DNA of 64,000 nucleotides from Opitutales bacterium UBA5694 (GCA_002420185.1 DIHO01000004.1:62001-126000), one strand, 5' to 3'; counted from the first letter of the stretch, positions 28,250 through 37,454 are shown. A program made the numbers and translations. The notes: generated by a model not told the origin, from the sequence alone.

Positions 28250-29098
28250 CTAGAACTGCCCGGTTTCCAACATGACCAGTGTGCAGGCTTCCTCGGTCAA
28301 TATCCCCGCAGCCTCGAACTGTCGCTTGCTTTCCATCGACTCTGTGCCGGGATTGAATATAACCCTCTTTGGTTTCGCTACGACCAGTTCGGGTATAACT
28401 TGCAACTGCCGATGGGGAGACAGATAGAGGGTGAGTGTGTCCAACGGTTCCCAATAATCAGCTATTTTACGCAGACATGGGACTCCCAAGATCACTCCGT
28501 CTCTTTGGGATACAGGGACAACCGAATGACCAAGATCCATCAATTTAATTTGGGCCCGGTTGGAGTATCGATCTGGCTTTGAACTAGCTCCGATAATCCC
28601 GACAGTCTTGCTTTGATCGAATGCAATCAGTCGCTCCACACCGGTACTATCAATTCGCTCGAGCTGTTCCCTCGCTAGGCGATTGCCAATTCGAATATCT
28701 GGCCGGATCTCGTTTAATGGTGCCAAAACAAATGCTCTCTCCAACATCGATGGGTGTGGAACCTTGAGGCTTGCATCTTCAATCTCCAGATCGCCAAAAA
28801 GGAGAATGTCTAAATCTAGAGTCCTTGGGCCCCAACGCTCATTGCGCAATCTCCCACAATCTTTCTCAATTCGAAGCAAAAGAGAGAGCAAACCATAAGG
28901 ATCTAGAGACGTCTCCATACGCAGTACTGCATTGAAGTACTTTTTCTGAGAAACCGGACCCACAGGATCTGTTTTATAAATGAAGGAGACCGCCGTAACG
29001 CTAACTTCTTCAGAATTTGAAAGACCGTTAATAGCGTATTTCAGGAAACCCGCACGGTCTCCCATATTGCTTCCGATCCCTATGTAGGCTTCAACCAT
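28250..29098 (-). CDS. folK: Fusion of FolK (HPPK) with a CoA-binding domain
   Basis: A 282-residue protein in two parts. Residues 1 to about 155 are 6-hydroxymethyl-7,8-dihydropterin pyrophosphokinase, with YIGIGSNMGDR, RTLDLDILLFGD and KVPHPSMLERAFVL. It activates the pterin for joining to pABA. Residues about 160-282 are a CoA_binding_2 (YccU-like) domain starting KTVGIIGASSKPDRYS and ending GILTEEACTLVMLET. No stop or start separates them, and the frame is continuous. The usual FolK is about 160 residues, so this is a true fusion. The ATG overlaps the folB stop by eight bases (ATGGTTGA). It is the last gene of the folate operon. What the CoA domain senses is unknown. Confidence 0.88.
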   Translation of the reverse strand: MVEAYIGIGSNMGDRAGFLKYAINGLSNSEEVSVTAVSFIYKTDPVGPVSQKKYFNAVLRMETSLDPYGLLSLLLRIEKDCGRLRNERWGPRTLDLDILLFGDLEIEDASLKVPHPSMLERAFVLAPLNEIRPDIRIGNRLAREQLERIDSTGVERLIAFDQSKTVGIIGASSKPDRYSNRAQIKLMDLGHSVVPVSQRDGVILGVPCLRKIADYWEPLDTLTLYLSPHRQLQVIPELVVAKPKRVIFNPGTESMESKRQFEAAGILTEEACTLVMLETGQF

Positions 29099-29456
29099 CT
29101 CTTGTCCTCGATATTTCGATACCAAAAGAATCGAAACTTCCAGACACAGGGGCGTCGGGCTTCAGAACCTCAATCGTCACCGACTGAGCAATTGCAAATC
29201 GCTGAAATAATCGGCAAACAAGCTCTTCCGCAAAGCTCTCGATCAAATCACAATCTGATTCCTGCATTAATGAGTCACAAAGATCAAACACAGAGGAATA
29301 GTCTATAGTATCTTCAAGCTGATCACTTAGCCCTGCTGGCTTCAGGTCAGCTCCGATCTCGATTGAAATCCAATAACGCTGGGACCCGGATTTCTCCTCC
29401 TCCATTACGCCTATCGATCCCCAGAGCTCGATGCGATTCAGCTTAATCTTGTCCAT
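29091..29456 (-). CDS. folB: Dihydroneopterin aldolase
   Basis: A 121-residue folate enzyme that cleaves 7,8-dihydroneopterin to 6-hydroxymethyl-dihydropterin and glycolaldehyde. The start (MDKIKLNRIELWGSIGVMEEE) and the YSSVFDLCDSLMQES and IESFAEELVCRL segments match FolB. Its ATG follows the folP stop directly (TGA-ATG), and its own stop overlaps folK, so the three are probably translationally coupled. Confidence 0.92.
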   Translation of the reverse strand: MDKIKLNRIELWGSIGVMEEEKSGSQRYWISIEIGADLKPAGLSDQLEDTIDYSSVFDLCDSLMQESDCDLIESFAEELVCRLFQRFAIAQSVTIEVLKPDAPVSGSFDSFGIEISRTRDG

Positions 29457-30317
29457 TCATTTCTTTCTAATCATATCTATCATTCGCACCGCTCTGACAT
29501 TTTCTCTTACATCGTGAACACGAACAAAATCGACCCCAAATGCGGCGGCAAATGCGGACGTTGCAAGCGTGGTTTCAAGTCTATCTTTTAAACTGAGATT
29601 CATAGGAACCCCAGTAATTCGTTTCCTTGAGGCCCCTATCATCAATGGGAACCCAAATGCCCTCAATTCTGATATTCCACGTAATATCTCCATATCCTGA
29701 TCTCGAGTATCCGTAAATCCGATACCGGGATCCAAAATTATTCGATCTTCTCCAACACCCGCTTTTTCCGCCCGCAATATTGATTCTTCCCAGAAACGCT
29801 TAATCGAATCGAGAACGCTCTTACTCCGCCAACCGAGTCTAGCATTGTGCATCAATATGCAACTCGCTTTATGCTCGGCAACAAGACCCGCCATCTCTGG
29901 GTCGCGGGCAAAACCCCAAACATCGTTCACAATGCCAGCCCCCGCAACCAGGGAGGCACGAGCAACATCTATCTTGGTCGTATCGATAGAAATGGGCGGA
30001 AAAGACTCCTGACTAGACAAAGCGACTATAACAGGAACCACACGTGAAATTTCTTCATCGATGCTGACTTCCTCATAGCCGGGTCGCGTAGACTCACCTC
30101 CGATGTCCACAATATCGGCTCCCTGGTCCGCCAAGTCTTTCCCCTTCAAAACAGCCAATTCAACGTCTGCATACTCCCCTCCATCTGCAAAGCTATCAGG
30201 GGTCACGTTCAAAATACCAACAACGCCAGTCTGCTCACCAATCGACCATGAACCTTCCCCCAACTTGAGTTTAGTTGAATCCAAAGGTATTCTATTCTCC
30301 TTCTTTTCCCCCATCAT
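29457..30317 (-). CDS. folP: Dihydropteroate synthase
   Basis: A 286-residue TIM-barrel enzyme joining hydroxymethyl-dihydropterin pyrophosphate to p-aminobenzoate, the sulfonamide target. Motifs: GILNVTPDSFADGG, DIGGESTRPG, ILDPGIGF and GASRKR. The ATG at 30317 overlaps the pabC stop (ATGA); a second ATG follows at once at 30314, so the start may be either. Part of the folate operon. Confidence 0.95.
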   Translation of the reverse strand: MMGEKKENRIPLDSTKLKLGEGSWSIGEQTGVVGILNVTPDSFADGGEYADVELAVLKGKDLADQGADIVDIGGESTRPGYEEVSIDEEISRVVPVIVALSSQESFPPISIDTTKIDVARASLVAGAGIVNDVWGFARDPEMAGLVAEHKASCILMHNARLGWRSKSVLDSIKRFWEESILRAEKAGVGEDRIILDPGIGFTDTRDQDMEILRGISELRAFGFPLMIGASRKRITGVPMNLSLKDRLETTLATSAFAAAFGVDFVRVHDVRENVRAVRMIDMIRKK

Positions 30318-31156
30318 TTTCCGAATACATTTAAACTCGCGATTTCCGCAAACCGCAATTTTTCGGCTAACGAAACAACCAATTTTGATCCGACCGTTGC
30401 GAAAGTCTTGGAATAATCTGCTTGGATTTCTGAAACACTCACCAACCCGCTGCCTGAACTGGTCACAAATGCTTCATCTGCTCGTACGCATTCCTCAGGA
30501 AGAATATTGCCTTCCTCAACCCTGAGGCCTTGTTCGCGGGCAATACTTAAAATCTGTCCCCGTACCACTCCGCTCAGTAACCCACATTCGTCTGAGGGGG
30601 TTTTTAGAAGACCATCTTTGACAACAAAGATGTTCGCTGTTGCGCATTCTGTAACGTAACCCGCTTCATTGGTAAATAGACACTCGTCAAACCCGTGTTC
30701 TTCGGCCCGTCTTTTCTCGATCAAGTTTTCCATATAATTGAGCGTCTTGTTATTCGTAGTGAATGCCTGCGATGACTTGATGACTGAAGAAAGCCTTAAA
30801 CGAATTGCTCTTTGAGAGCTCGGATCCGTAGAGTCTCTTAAAAAAAGCACACAACTATCTTGTCGATCGGTCCTAGTTAGAACGATTTTGAAGATTCCAT
30901 TCCAAACGCCATTGACTTCAAAGAGAGTCTTTATCTGCCTGAATATCTCGTCTCCTGAAAACGGCAACTTCATAGAGATCGCATCTGCGCTTCTTTTTAG
31001 GCGGTCTAAATGCTCATTTAAAAAACAAGGCTTTCGATCTTGAAACTTGATCGTTTCAAATAGACCAAAGCCATATGAAAATCCTTCACTCCTGACCCCC
31101 AAAACAACTTTATCGCTTTCTACGAGTTCCCCATTAAGCACTATCTTATCTCGCAT
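30314..31156 (-). CDS. pabC: Aminodeoxychorismate lyase (class IV aminotransferase fold)
   Basis: This 280-residue PLP enzyme converts aminodeoxychorismate to p-aminobenzoate and pyruvate. The PLP lysine lies in NNKTLNYMENL (about 147), followed by GFDECLFTNEAGYVTECATA and NIFVV, typical of the fold. Branched-chain or D-amino acid aminotransferase would have the same fold, but the operon context (pabB and pabA upstream, folP downstream) and the KTLNY motif point to PabC. It overlaps pabB by 11 bases and folP by 4. Confidence 0.88.
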   Translation of the reverse strand: MRDKIVLNGELVESDKVVLGVRSEGFSYGFGLFETIKFQDRKPCFLNEHLDRLKRSADAISMKLPFSGDEIFRQIKTLFEVNGVWNGIFKIVLTRTDRQDSCVLFLRDSTDPSSQRAIRLRLSSVIKSSQAFTTNNKTLNYMENLIEKRRAEEHGFDECLFTNEAGYVTECATANIFVVKDGLLKTPSDECGLLSGVVRGQILSIAREQGLRVEEGNILPEECVRADEAFVTSSGSGLVSVSEIQADYSKTFATVGSKLVVSLAEKLRFAEIASLNVFGK

Positions 31157-32531
31157 CCCAATTTCCCTTTCCCAATGCTTCGAAGATAGCCTTAGCTTTT
31201 AGTAATGTCTCTTCGTATTCAGATATCGGATCGCTATCCCATACAATTCCGCCCCCTACATTGAACGCTATTTCACTATCTTTAATCCTCATCGTCCTAA
31301 TAGCTATGTTGAAATCCGCCCTTCCATCAAATCCAATGTAGCCGATCGAGCCGGTGTATATTCCTCTTTTCACCGATTCCAAGGCGTCAATAACCTCCAT
31401 CGCCCTTATTTTTGGTGTTCCCGTAATAGAACCACCTGGAAACATTGCCTCAATGCAGTCAATTGCACCTCGCCCTTTAGCGATACGGCCTTTTACTGAT
31501 GCCGTTTGGTGGATTACCGATGCATAGGTTTCCTGACTATAGAGGCCCTCGACTTCAATGGAACCCGGCTGGCAAACTTTGCCTAAGTCATTACGCTCCA
31601 GGTCAACAATCATCAATAATTCAGCTTTGTCCTTTTCCGATCTCGCAAGTTCCTCGCTAAATCTGCGTTCCTCAGCTTCGGATTCTCCTCTTGGACGCGT
31701 CCCTTTTATCGGTCTCGTTTGAACAAGTCCCTCTTCGTATTTTAAGAACCGCTCTGGAGATGAGGACAGTATTTCTTCGTCACCAAAATTCAGGTACGCC
31801 GCGTAGGGTGCTGGATTCGATTCCCGAAGTTTACGATAAAGATCGATTCCACTTCCTTCAAACCTCGCCCTAAACTGATGGGAAAAATTAGCCTGGTATA
31901 TTTCTCCTTCGCGAATCAGTTCCCTCAGTTTCCCTATCTGCTCGAGATAGGAATCGCGGGTAAAATTCGAGACGAGTTCTCCTACATCGAAAGACCTTAT
32001 TCTTTCCGAATCGGTCGCCCGGTCCACGAGTTTCCTTAGCCTTTTTATGGACCATTCCGGATCTTGCGAGCTCAGATCGGCCGATGCATAAAGCACTTTC
32101 GAAGAGTGGTCCCAAACTAAAGCAGAATCATAAATTCCAAATCGATAGTCGGGCATATTCCGATCAGATTGTGCCTTTAGAGTCGTAGGCTTCAATCGGC
32201 GGCCAAAGTCGTAAGAAAAATATCCCACTGCACCTCCACAAAACGGTACCTGCTCCAGTCGATTCTCAAACTCAGGCCCGAACGACAGCTCGTTTCGCAA
32301 CAAATCAAAAGGGTTGCCATTGAAGAATTTTATTCCCTCGTCGGTCCTCACTTCTTGGGTATCTCCAAAGGAAATAATCTCCTTGATGGGATCCGTCACC
32401 AGTACCGAATACTGGCCAAAACCAAAACTATGAGACCCACTGTCGAGTACGATAGTGCCTGCTCGGTCTCGAATAGAATCCAATACTCTATCGACCGACA
32501 CATAAGTATCTAGTTTCTCAAATTGTGTCAT
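31146..32531 (-). CDS. pabB: Aminodeoxychorismate synthase component I
   Basis: This 461-residue enzyme combines chorismate with ammonia from PabA. The chorismate-binding C-terminal half has PGGSITGTPKIRAMEVID, and the catalytic lysine is in PIKGTRPRG; that PIKGT (not PIAGT) distinguishes PabB from the TrpE anthranilate synthases. The start at 32531 overlaps the pabA stop as ATGA; an upstream ATG at 32546 is also possible. The N-terminal domain is divergent. Confidence 0.93.
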   Translation of the reverse strand: MTQFEKLDTYVSVDRVLDSIRDRAGTIVLDSGSHSFGFGQYSVLVTDPIKEIISFGDTQEVRTDEGIKFFNGNPFDLLRNELSFGPEFENRLEQVPFCGGAVGYFSYDFGRRLKPTTLKAQSDRNMPDYRFGIYDSALVWDHSSKVLYASADLSSQDPEWSIKRLRKLVDRATDSERIRSFDVGELVSNFTRDSYLEQIGKLRELIREGEIYQANFSHQFRARFEGSGIDLYRKLRESNPAPYAAYLNFGDEEILSSSPERFLKYEEGLVQTRPIKGTRPRGESEAEERRFSEELARSEKDKAELLMIVDLERNDLGKVCQPGSIEVEGLYSQETYASVIHQTASVKGRIAKGRGAIDCIEAMFPGGSITGTPKIRAMEVIDALESVKRGIYTGSIGYIGFDGRADFNIAIRTMRIKDSEIAFNVGGGIVWDSDPISEYEETLLKAKAIFEALGKGNWDAR

Positions 32532-33115
32532 TGAAAAGTTTCGCATCGACTCGCTTGAACCACAGCGTTGGACAACAATTGAAGTCCACTATCAGTTAGA
32601 ATCGCTTCGGGATGGAACTGGACCCCCCAGATTGGATTTGTACGATGGGATATGGCCATTATTTCACCCTCTTGAGATTCAGCATCTACAAGGAATTCCA
32701 ATGGGAGAGAACTTCTTTCAACCAATAACGAGTGATATCGAGTGACATTCATAGGACTTGAAATATCTTTAAATAGCCGGGTTCCCGTATGCAATATCTG
32801 GCGAACCTTGCCATGCACAGGCTCGTCCGCTCTTACAATTCTTCCACCATAACATTGGGCTACTATCTGCATTCCCAAGCAAATACCCAGTATTGGAATT
32901 CTGGATCTATACTTTGTCACCAAATCCATACTCAACCCTGCGCTCTCCGGTCTGCCAGGACCAGGAGAGATAACGATTAGGCTAGGATGCATCGCTTCGA
33001 TTTTATCGAGATCTAAATCGTCATTTCGAATTACCGCAGTCTCTTCTCCCAAAATCAAAAAGTATTGATAAAGATTATACGTGAACGAATCGTAGTTATC
33101 GACGAGCAGAATCAT
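32528..33115 (-). CDS. pabA: Aminodeoxychorismate/anthranilate synthase component II
   Basis: This 195-residue glutamine amidotransferase hydrolyses glutamine and passes ammonia to PabB. It starts MILLVDNYDSFTYNLYQYF. The catalytic cysteine is C79 in GICLGMQ and the partner triad residues are in VQFHPEA. The family serves both folate and tryptophan synthesis; the folate-only surroundings suggest a PabA role. A GTG at 33133 could extend the protein by six residues. GGAAG lies just before the ATG. Confidence 0.93.
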   Translation of the reverse strand: MILLVDNYDSFTYNLYQYFLILGEETAVIRNDDLDLDKIEAMHPSLIVISPGPGRPESAGLSMDLVTKYRSRIPILGICLGMQIVAQCYGGRIVRADEPVHGKVRQILHTGTRLFKDISSPMNVTRYHSLLVERSSLPLEFLVDAESQEGEIMAISHRTNPIWGVQFHPEAILTDSGLQLLSNAVVQASRCETFQ

Positions 33116-33122
33116 CTTCCAT

Positions 33123-33626
33123 CTACCTACCACCTATCGACTCTTCAACGATCACCACTCCTTCATTACTGGCCTCTTGGCACGATACGTGGATCGCATG
33201 AAATTCTTCCCCTTCTGGATCTAGCAATTTATCCGTCAAGATCAGTTTGTCCAGCCAGGGCATTTCCAGTTCGTCAAGATCTCCGATGTTGAAGAAATTG
33301 AACCTTCCTTCATCTATGCTACTTGGAATAGATGAAAGTCGTTTCTTAATCTCGTAAACGAACATTAGCCAATGCCCTGTTTCTTCATAGTCTTTCTCGG
33401 ATAACATCGCTCTAAGTAACAAGTCGGAATCTTTTAGTTCAATACCGATCTCCTCAAAAGCTTCTCTTCGCGCACATTCCACCGGAGACTCTCCCGTTTC
33501 CATCTCGAGCTTACCTCCGACAGCACACCAGAGACCCGCGTTGGGGGCTCTTTTTCGTTTGATCAGAAGCAATTGACCCTGCACTGAGCGGAAATACAGC
33601 AACACGCCTATTCTATATCGACTCAT
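33123..33626 (-). CDS. Nudix hydrolase inside the folate operon
   Basis: A 167-residue Nudix protein. The Nudix box is recognisable, but its first part carries two extra residues: GGKLEMETGE, then SPVECAR and REAFEEIGIEL. The REAFEE glutamates would bind the metal. MutT-type 8-oxo-dGTP cleaning and dihydroneopterin triphosphate pyrophosphohydrolase (FolQ/NudB) are both possible. Its position between yggS and pabA in a pterin/pABA operon favours the latter: bacterial folate synthesis needs that step and no other candidate for it is present. Its ATG overlaps the yggS stop (ATGA), and it ends seven bases before pabA. Confidence 0.8.
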   Translation of the reverse strand: MSRYRIGVLLYFRSVQGQLLLIKRKRAPNAGLWCAVGGKLEMETGESPVECARREAFEEIGIELKDSDLLLRAMLSEKDYEETGHWLMFVYEIKKRLSSIPSSIDEGRFNFFNIGDLDELEMPWLDKLILTDKLLDPEGEEFHAIHVSCQEASNEGVVIVEESIGGR

Positions 33627-34324
33627 GCGTTGTCACGCTTTCCAAATAGGGCGGTGCCAACCCTCACGATCGTGCTTCCCTCCAAAATTGCCTCCTGCAT
33701 GTCCCCACTCATTCCCATGGAAAGCTCAGGCAGGTCGACTTTGAACGATTCCTCAAGATCTTCCCGGCACTTTCTGAGCGATGCGAAGGACGTGCGAGCT
33801 ATATTCAGATCTGAGCTCAACGGCGCGATCGTCATCAAGCCATCTACTTTCAAATTCGGCTGGTTCAACGCCCGCTCCAATAGTGCTGATGCATCTTCCA
33901 AACGAGCCCCGGACTTGTTCGGGTCATTCCCCGTGTTAATCTGCAACAAAATCCTCAGATTGCGTTCTGCCTCCGCCGCATGACGTTGTAGCAAATTAAC
34001 AATTTTTATTCGGTCCACCGATTGAATTCTGTAAAATCGCTCTGCAGCCTTCTTTACTTTATTGCTCTGCAACGGCCCAATCAGCTCCCAAAAAATTTCA
34101 TCATCAGCGTCGTCCATCTTGGAAAGTGCCTCTTGCACCCTGTTTTCTCCTACCGATTTCAGGCCAGATCGGTAGGCGAATCGTGCAGCGTCCAAAGGAT
34201 GGTTCTTAGTCACAGGCAGCAATTGAATCGCATTCGAGGAGCGGCCAGCCATCATCGCAGATTTCTCGATCCACCCCCTTACTTTTCGGAGATTTTCCTC
34301 GAAATCGTGGTAGTCAATAATCAT
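33623..34324 (-). CDS. yggS: YggS-family PLP-binding protein
   Basis: A 233-residue monomeric PLP carrier/homeostasis protein. K40 in LLPVTKNHPLD holds the cofactor, and EIFWELIGPLQSNKVKKA, INTGNDPNKSG and ELSMGMSGDMQEAI are the family motifs. It is proposed to regulate PLP and amino-acid pools, not to catalyse a defined reaction. It is the first gene of the folate operon, which contains a PLP enzyme (pabC). Its promoter faces that of lysR across about 70 bases. Confidence 0.9.
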   Translation of the reverse strand: MIIDYHDFEENLRKVRGWIEKSAMMAGRSSNAIQLLPVTKNHPLDAARFAYRSGLKSVGENRVQEALSKMDDADDEIFWELIGPLQSNKVKKAAERFYRIQSVDRIKIVNLLQRHAAEAERNLRILLQINTGNDPNKSGARLEDASALLERALNQPNLKVDGLMTIAPLSSDLNIARTSFASLRKCREDLEESFKVDLPELSMGMSGDMQEAILEGSTIVRVGTALFGKRDNA

Positions 34325-34395
34325 TAAAAAATCTTCTCTTTCAATTTAGGACAAATTGGCTAATATACTAGAGTTTTCAATTCAACACCGCCGTT

Positions 34396-35286
34396 ATGCA
34401 AGTCGACAATTTTAAGATCTTCGTCGATCTCGTTGAAACGAAAAGCTTTTCGAAAGCCGCTCGCCTAAACGGAATCACTCAATCCGCTGTGAGCCAGCAG
34501 GCCCGAGCAATGGAGAAGCACTTCGATAACCTTCTGATTGATCGCAGCATAAAGCAATTCCAACTTACCCGCGAGGGCAACCGCGTCTATCAGACTGCAA
34601 AGGAGATTTTGCGCGACTACGAAAAGCTGATGAGCGAGTTGATGGAAATGAGGGAGGTCATTAGCGGAACCATCCGTATTTCGACTATCTATAGCATCGG
34701 CCTCCATGAGCTACCGCCGTTTATTAAGTCGTTTCTCACCGATTATCCTTCGGTGAATGTCCGGGTCGAATACCGTCGCTCCAATCTTGTCTACGAGGAC
34801 ATTCTTCACAACTCTGTGGACTTTGGACTCGTTGCCTTTCCCGAGAAAACGCCCCAGATCGAGATGATCCCGTTCAGAGAGGATCGCCTTGTAGTGATTT
34901 GTCACCCTGGACACCCGCTCGCTAACCAGACAAGCGTGGATGTCGAAACGTTGAAAAACTACAAGTTTATCAGCTTCGATCCGGATATCCCGACTCGGAA
35001 AGCAGTCGACCAGATATTCCGCGAAAAAAACATTGAAACCGAGCCCGTGATGGAGTTCGACAATGTCGAGACCGTCAAACGGGCAGTGGAGATCGATGCT
35101 GGAATCGCAATCGCACCACAAGCAACGGTTGCTCAAGAAGTGAAGCAAGGGACGCTCTCTTCCATCACTCTCAATGGAACCGGATTCAACCGCCCTCTCA
35201 CAATCCTCCACCGCAAAGGGAGAATACTAACCCCAGCAATGAAAAAATTCATCAAGACCCTCACTGGCAAAGCGCTACCGGACTAA
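34396..35286 (+). CDS. LysR-type transcriptional regulator
   Basis: This 296-residue LTTR has the N-terminal winged helix (KIFVDLVETKSFSKAARLNG, ITQSAVSQQARAMEKHF) and a two-lobe effector-binding domain. No co-inducer can be inferred. It diverges from the folate operon, and a TAATAT box in the shared 70-base spacer (near 34359-34366) is a candidate -10. LysR proteins often regulate their divergent neighbour, so the yggS-folate operon is a possible target; this is inference only. Confidence 0.88.
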   Translation: MQVDNFKIFVDLVETKSFSKAARLNGITQSAVSQQARAMEKHFDNLLIDRSIKQFQLTREGNRVYQTAKEILRDYEKLMSELMEMREVISGTIRISTIYSIGLHELPPFIKSFLTDYPSVNVRVEYRRSNLVYEDILHNSVDFGLVAFPEKTPQIEMIPFREDRLVVICHPGHPLANQTSVDVETLKNYKFISFDPDIPTRKAVDQIFREKNIETEPVMEFDNVETVKRAVEIDAGIAIAPQATVAQEVKQGTLSSITLNGTGFNRPLTILHRKGRILTPAMKKFIKTLTGKALPD

Positions 35287-35357
35287 CCTGTTAATCCGAA
35301 AAAGGTGAGGCCGACGAAAACCCCTTCACGCCGACCCCGGTTTCATTTCACAATTTC

Positions 35358-37370
35358 ATGCTCGATTCGTTCATAGAGGATGCTGCAACAAGCCCTGCTT
35401 TGGAGGGGGCTGATGAGCTCGCTAAGTTCAAGACGCTAACGAACGCACTCCTCGAGTCTTCTTCGGAGGGTATTATCGTTCTGAATCGGTTTGGTAAAGT
35501 AGAGCACCTCAACCAATTGGCTCAGAACCTTCTCGGGCACGATATGGAGGCCGCTCTAGGGAAGTCTATCAACGACGTTTTCAACGCTTTCGACCCGCTT
35601 ACGGATGAACCGATTGAGCTATCTTCAGATCGCTTCCGCATCCCACAACTCTCATCCACTCGGGCAATCATAGAAAAGCCAGACGGATCTCGAGTCTCAG
35701 CCGCGTTCCAACTCAAGCCCCACACCAACCCCCTAAAGCGAGAGCTTTCGGGCGCCTTGCTTTTCCTTACCGACCAGCGCCACACCGAATCTACAGAAGC
35801 GCAGATCCGCCTGATCGCAACCGCCTTGAAGAGCATTGGGGAAGGCGTTATTATAACCGACAAGAACTGGGACGGGGGCGATGCTCGCATCCTTTATGCC
35901 AACGACGGCTTCACCGAAATCAGTGGTTACACAGAAATGGATGTCGTCGGCAAAGGTATATCGCTCCTGCATGGCAAAAACACAGACTACTCGATCATCG
36001 ACGAAATGATCCTCGATATCCGCGATGGAAGAACCGCCGCAGGAGAAATGGTTGGCTATAAGAAAGATCGTTCCGAATTCATCATGGCTTGGAAAGTCTT
36101 CCCCGTTTTCGGTTCCCAGTCAGAAATTACGAATTACGTCGTCATCCAACGCGATGTCAGCCAGATCCGGCGTCTTGAAAGGGATCTCTTTCAATCCCAA
36201 AAGATGGAAGCAGTGGGTCGCCTAGCAGGGGGGATCGCTCATGATTTCAATAACATCCTGGCGGTCGTCTTATCATTCTCCGATCTCATCCTCGAGAACA
36301 AGGACGAAAACGAAAGCGACACCAAATATCTGCAAGAAATTCGCAAGGCCGCGGAGCGCGCGACCGACCTCACCCAGCAGCTCCTCTCGTTCAGCCGCCG
36401 AAACAAGAACCTGAAACCAGAGGTTCTTGACGCGATCAAGGTGTCCAAAGACATGCAGAAGATCCTTCGCCGCCTTATCCCAGAGAACATCGAGTTTGAT
36501 CTGCGCTTCACCGACCGACCCGTTTTCGTCAACCTGAACCGAACCGCACTCGAGCAAATCCTCATCAATTTCACCACCAACGCTCGCGACGCCATGCCGG
36601 ACGGAGGGAGCATTTCCCTTTCCGTTTCAGCCTGCTCTACCGAGGAGGCCGCCGAGTACCTGCCCGAGCACGTCGAGACGCGCCCCTACATGATGCTCAG
36701 TTTCCAGGACAGCGGTATGGGAATCGACGCCGAAACTCAAAAGCACATTTTCGAGCCCTTCTTCACCACCAAAGACACTGGCACTGGAACCGGACTTGGA
36801 CTATCTACCGTCTATGGGATCGTCCGCCAAGCTAACGGCCACATCGAACTCGAAAGCGAAACGGGCAAGGGTACCCTGTTCCGTATTTTCCTACCCAAAG
36901 TCGAGTCAAAAGATGTGGAAAGCGAGGACGAGGTGGAAATCACGCCCACCACCAATCTTAAATCCAATGAACGCGAAACCATCATGGTCGTTGAGGACGA
37001 CGAGACTATGTGCGACTGCATCTCCGGTCTCCTCGTCTACCACAATTACGAAGTCTTCTCCACCAACCTGGCCGAGGACGCTCTCGAGTTCTTCGAGGAT
37101 TCCAATTCGAAAATCGAGCTCCTTCTCACCGATCTCATTCTTCCAAAAATGCGCGGCTCCGAGCTGGCAGAGCGCCTTCTAAAGAAAAACCCGGAAATGA
37201 AAGTCATATTCATGACTGGCTACTCCGAGGAGGTCTTTTCCCAATTTAATCTCCCAAAAGGGGCAACGGTGCTAAAGAAGCCCTTCTCTCTGAAAGGTGC
37301 CCTTTCCGCGGTCCAAAAAATTCTCGCCAAAGACGCTATTTCTGAGCGAGCTCATTCAAAGAAAAGGTAA
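35358..37370 (+). CDS. Soluble hybrid histidine kinase (PAS-PAS-HisKA-HATPase-REC)
   Basis: A 670-residue cytoplasmic sensor kinase; no membrane helix or signal peptide is visible. In order: PAS (about 24-140), PAS (about 151-270, with GYTEMDVVGKG), HisKA with phospho-accepting H295 in GGIAHDFNN, HATPase_c (about 390-510, GTGTGLGLSTVYG), then a C-terminal receiver (about 545-655) with the aspartate in LLTDLILPKMRG. The signal is unknown. The receiver has no output domain, so the phosphate probably passes to another protein. It follows lysR by 70 bases on the same strand. Confidence 0.92.
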   Translation: MLDSFIEDAATSPALEGADELAKFKTLTNALLESSSEGIIVLNRFGKVEHLNQLAQNLLGHDMEAALGKSINDVFNAFDPLTDEPIELSSDRFRIPQLSSTRAIIEKPDGSRVSAAFQLKPHTNPLKRELSGALLFLTDQRHTESTEAQIRLIATALKSIGEGVIITDKNWDGGDARILYANDGFTEISGYTEMDVVGKGISLLHGKNTDYSIIDEMILDIRDGRTAAGEMVGYKKDRSEFIMAWKVFPVFGSQSEITNYVVIQRDVSQIRRLERDLFQSQKMEAVGRLAGGIAHDFNNILAVVLSFSDLILENKDENESDTKYLQEIRKAAERATDLTQQLLSFSRRNKNLKPEVLDAIKVSKDMQKILRRLIPENIEFDLRFTDRPVFVNLNRTALEQILINFTTNARDAMPDGGSISLSVSACSTEEAAEYLPEHVETRPYMMLSFQDSGMGIDAETQKHIFEPFFTTKDTGTGTGLGLSTVYGIVRQANGHIELESETGKGTLFRIFLPKVESKDVESEDEVEITPTTNLKSNERETIMVVEDDETMCDCISGLLVYHNYEVFSTNLAEDALEFFEDSNSKIELLLTDLILPKMRGSELAERLLKKNPEMKVIFMTGYSEEVFSQFNLPKGATVLKKPFSLKGALSAVQKILAKDAISERAHSKKR

Positions 37371-37410
37371 GACAGCTCGTGCGGTCCGCATCACTGCGAT
37401 TACGGGTTTA

Positions 37411-37454
37411 AGAGAAGGGCTGTTTGAGCCCTCTAAGGTTCTCTACCTTTTTTC
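37411..37454 (+). terminator. Rho-independent terminator after the hybrid kinase
   Basis: An inner stem AGGGCT-GTTTG-AGCCCT (37416-37432) is extended by AGAGAA (37411-37416) pairing with TTCTCT (37439-37444), ending in a T-rich tract at about 37448-37453. It lies about 40 bases after the kinase stop. Confidence 0.7.
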
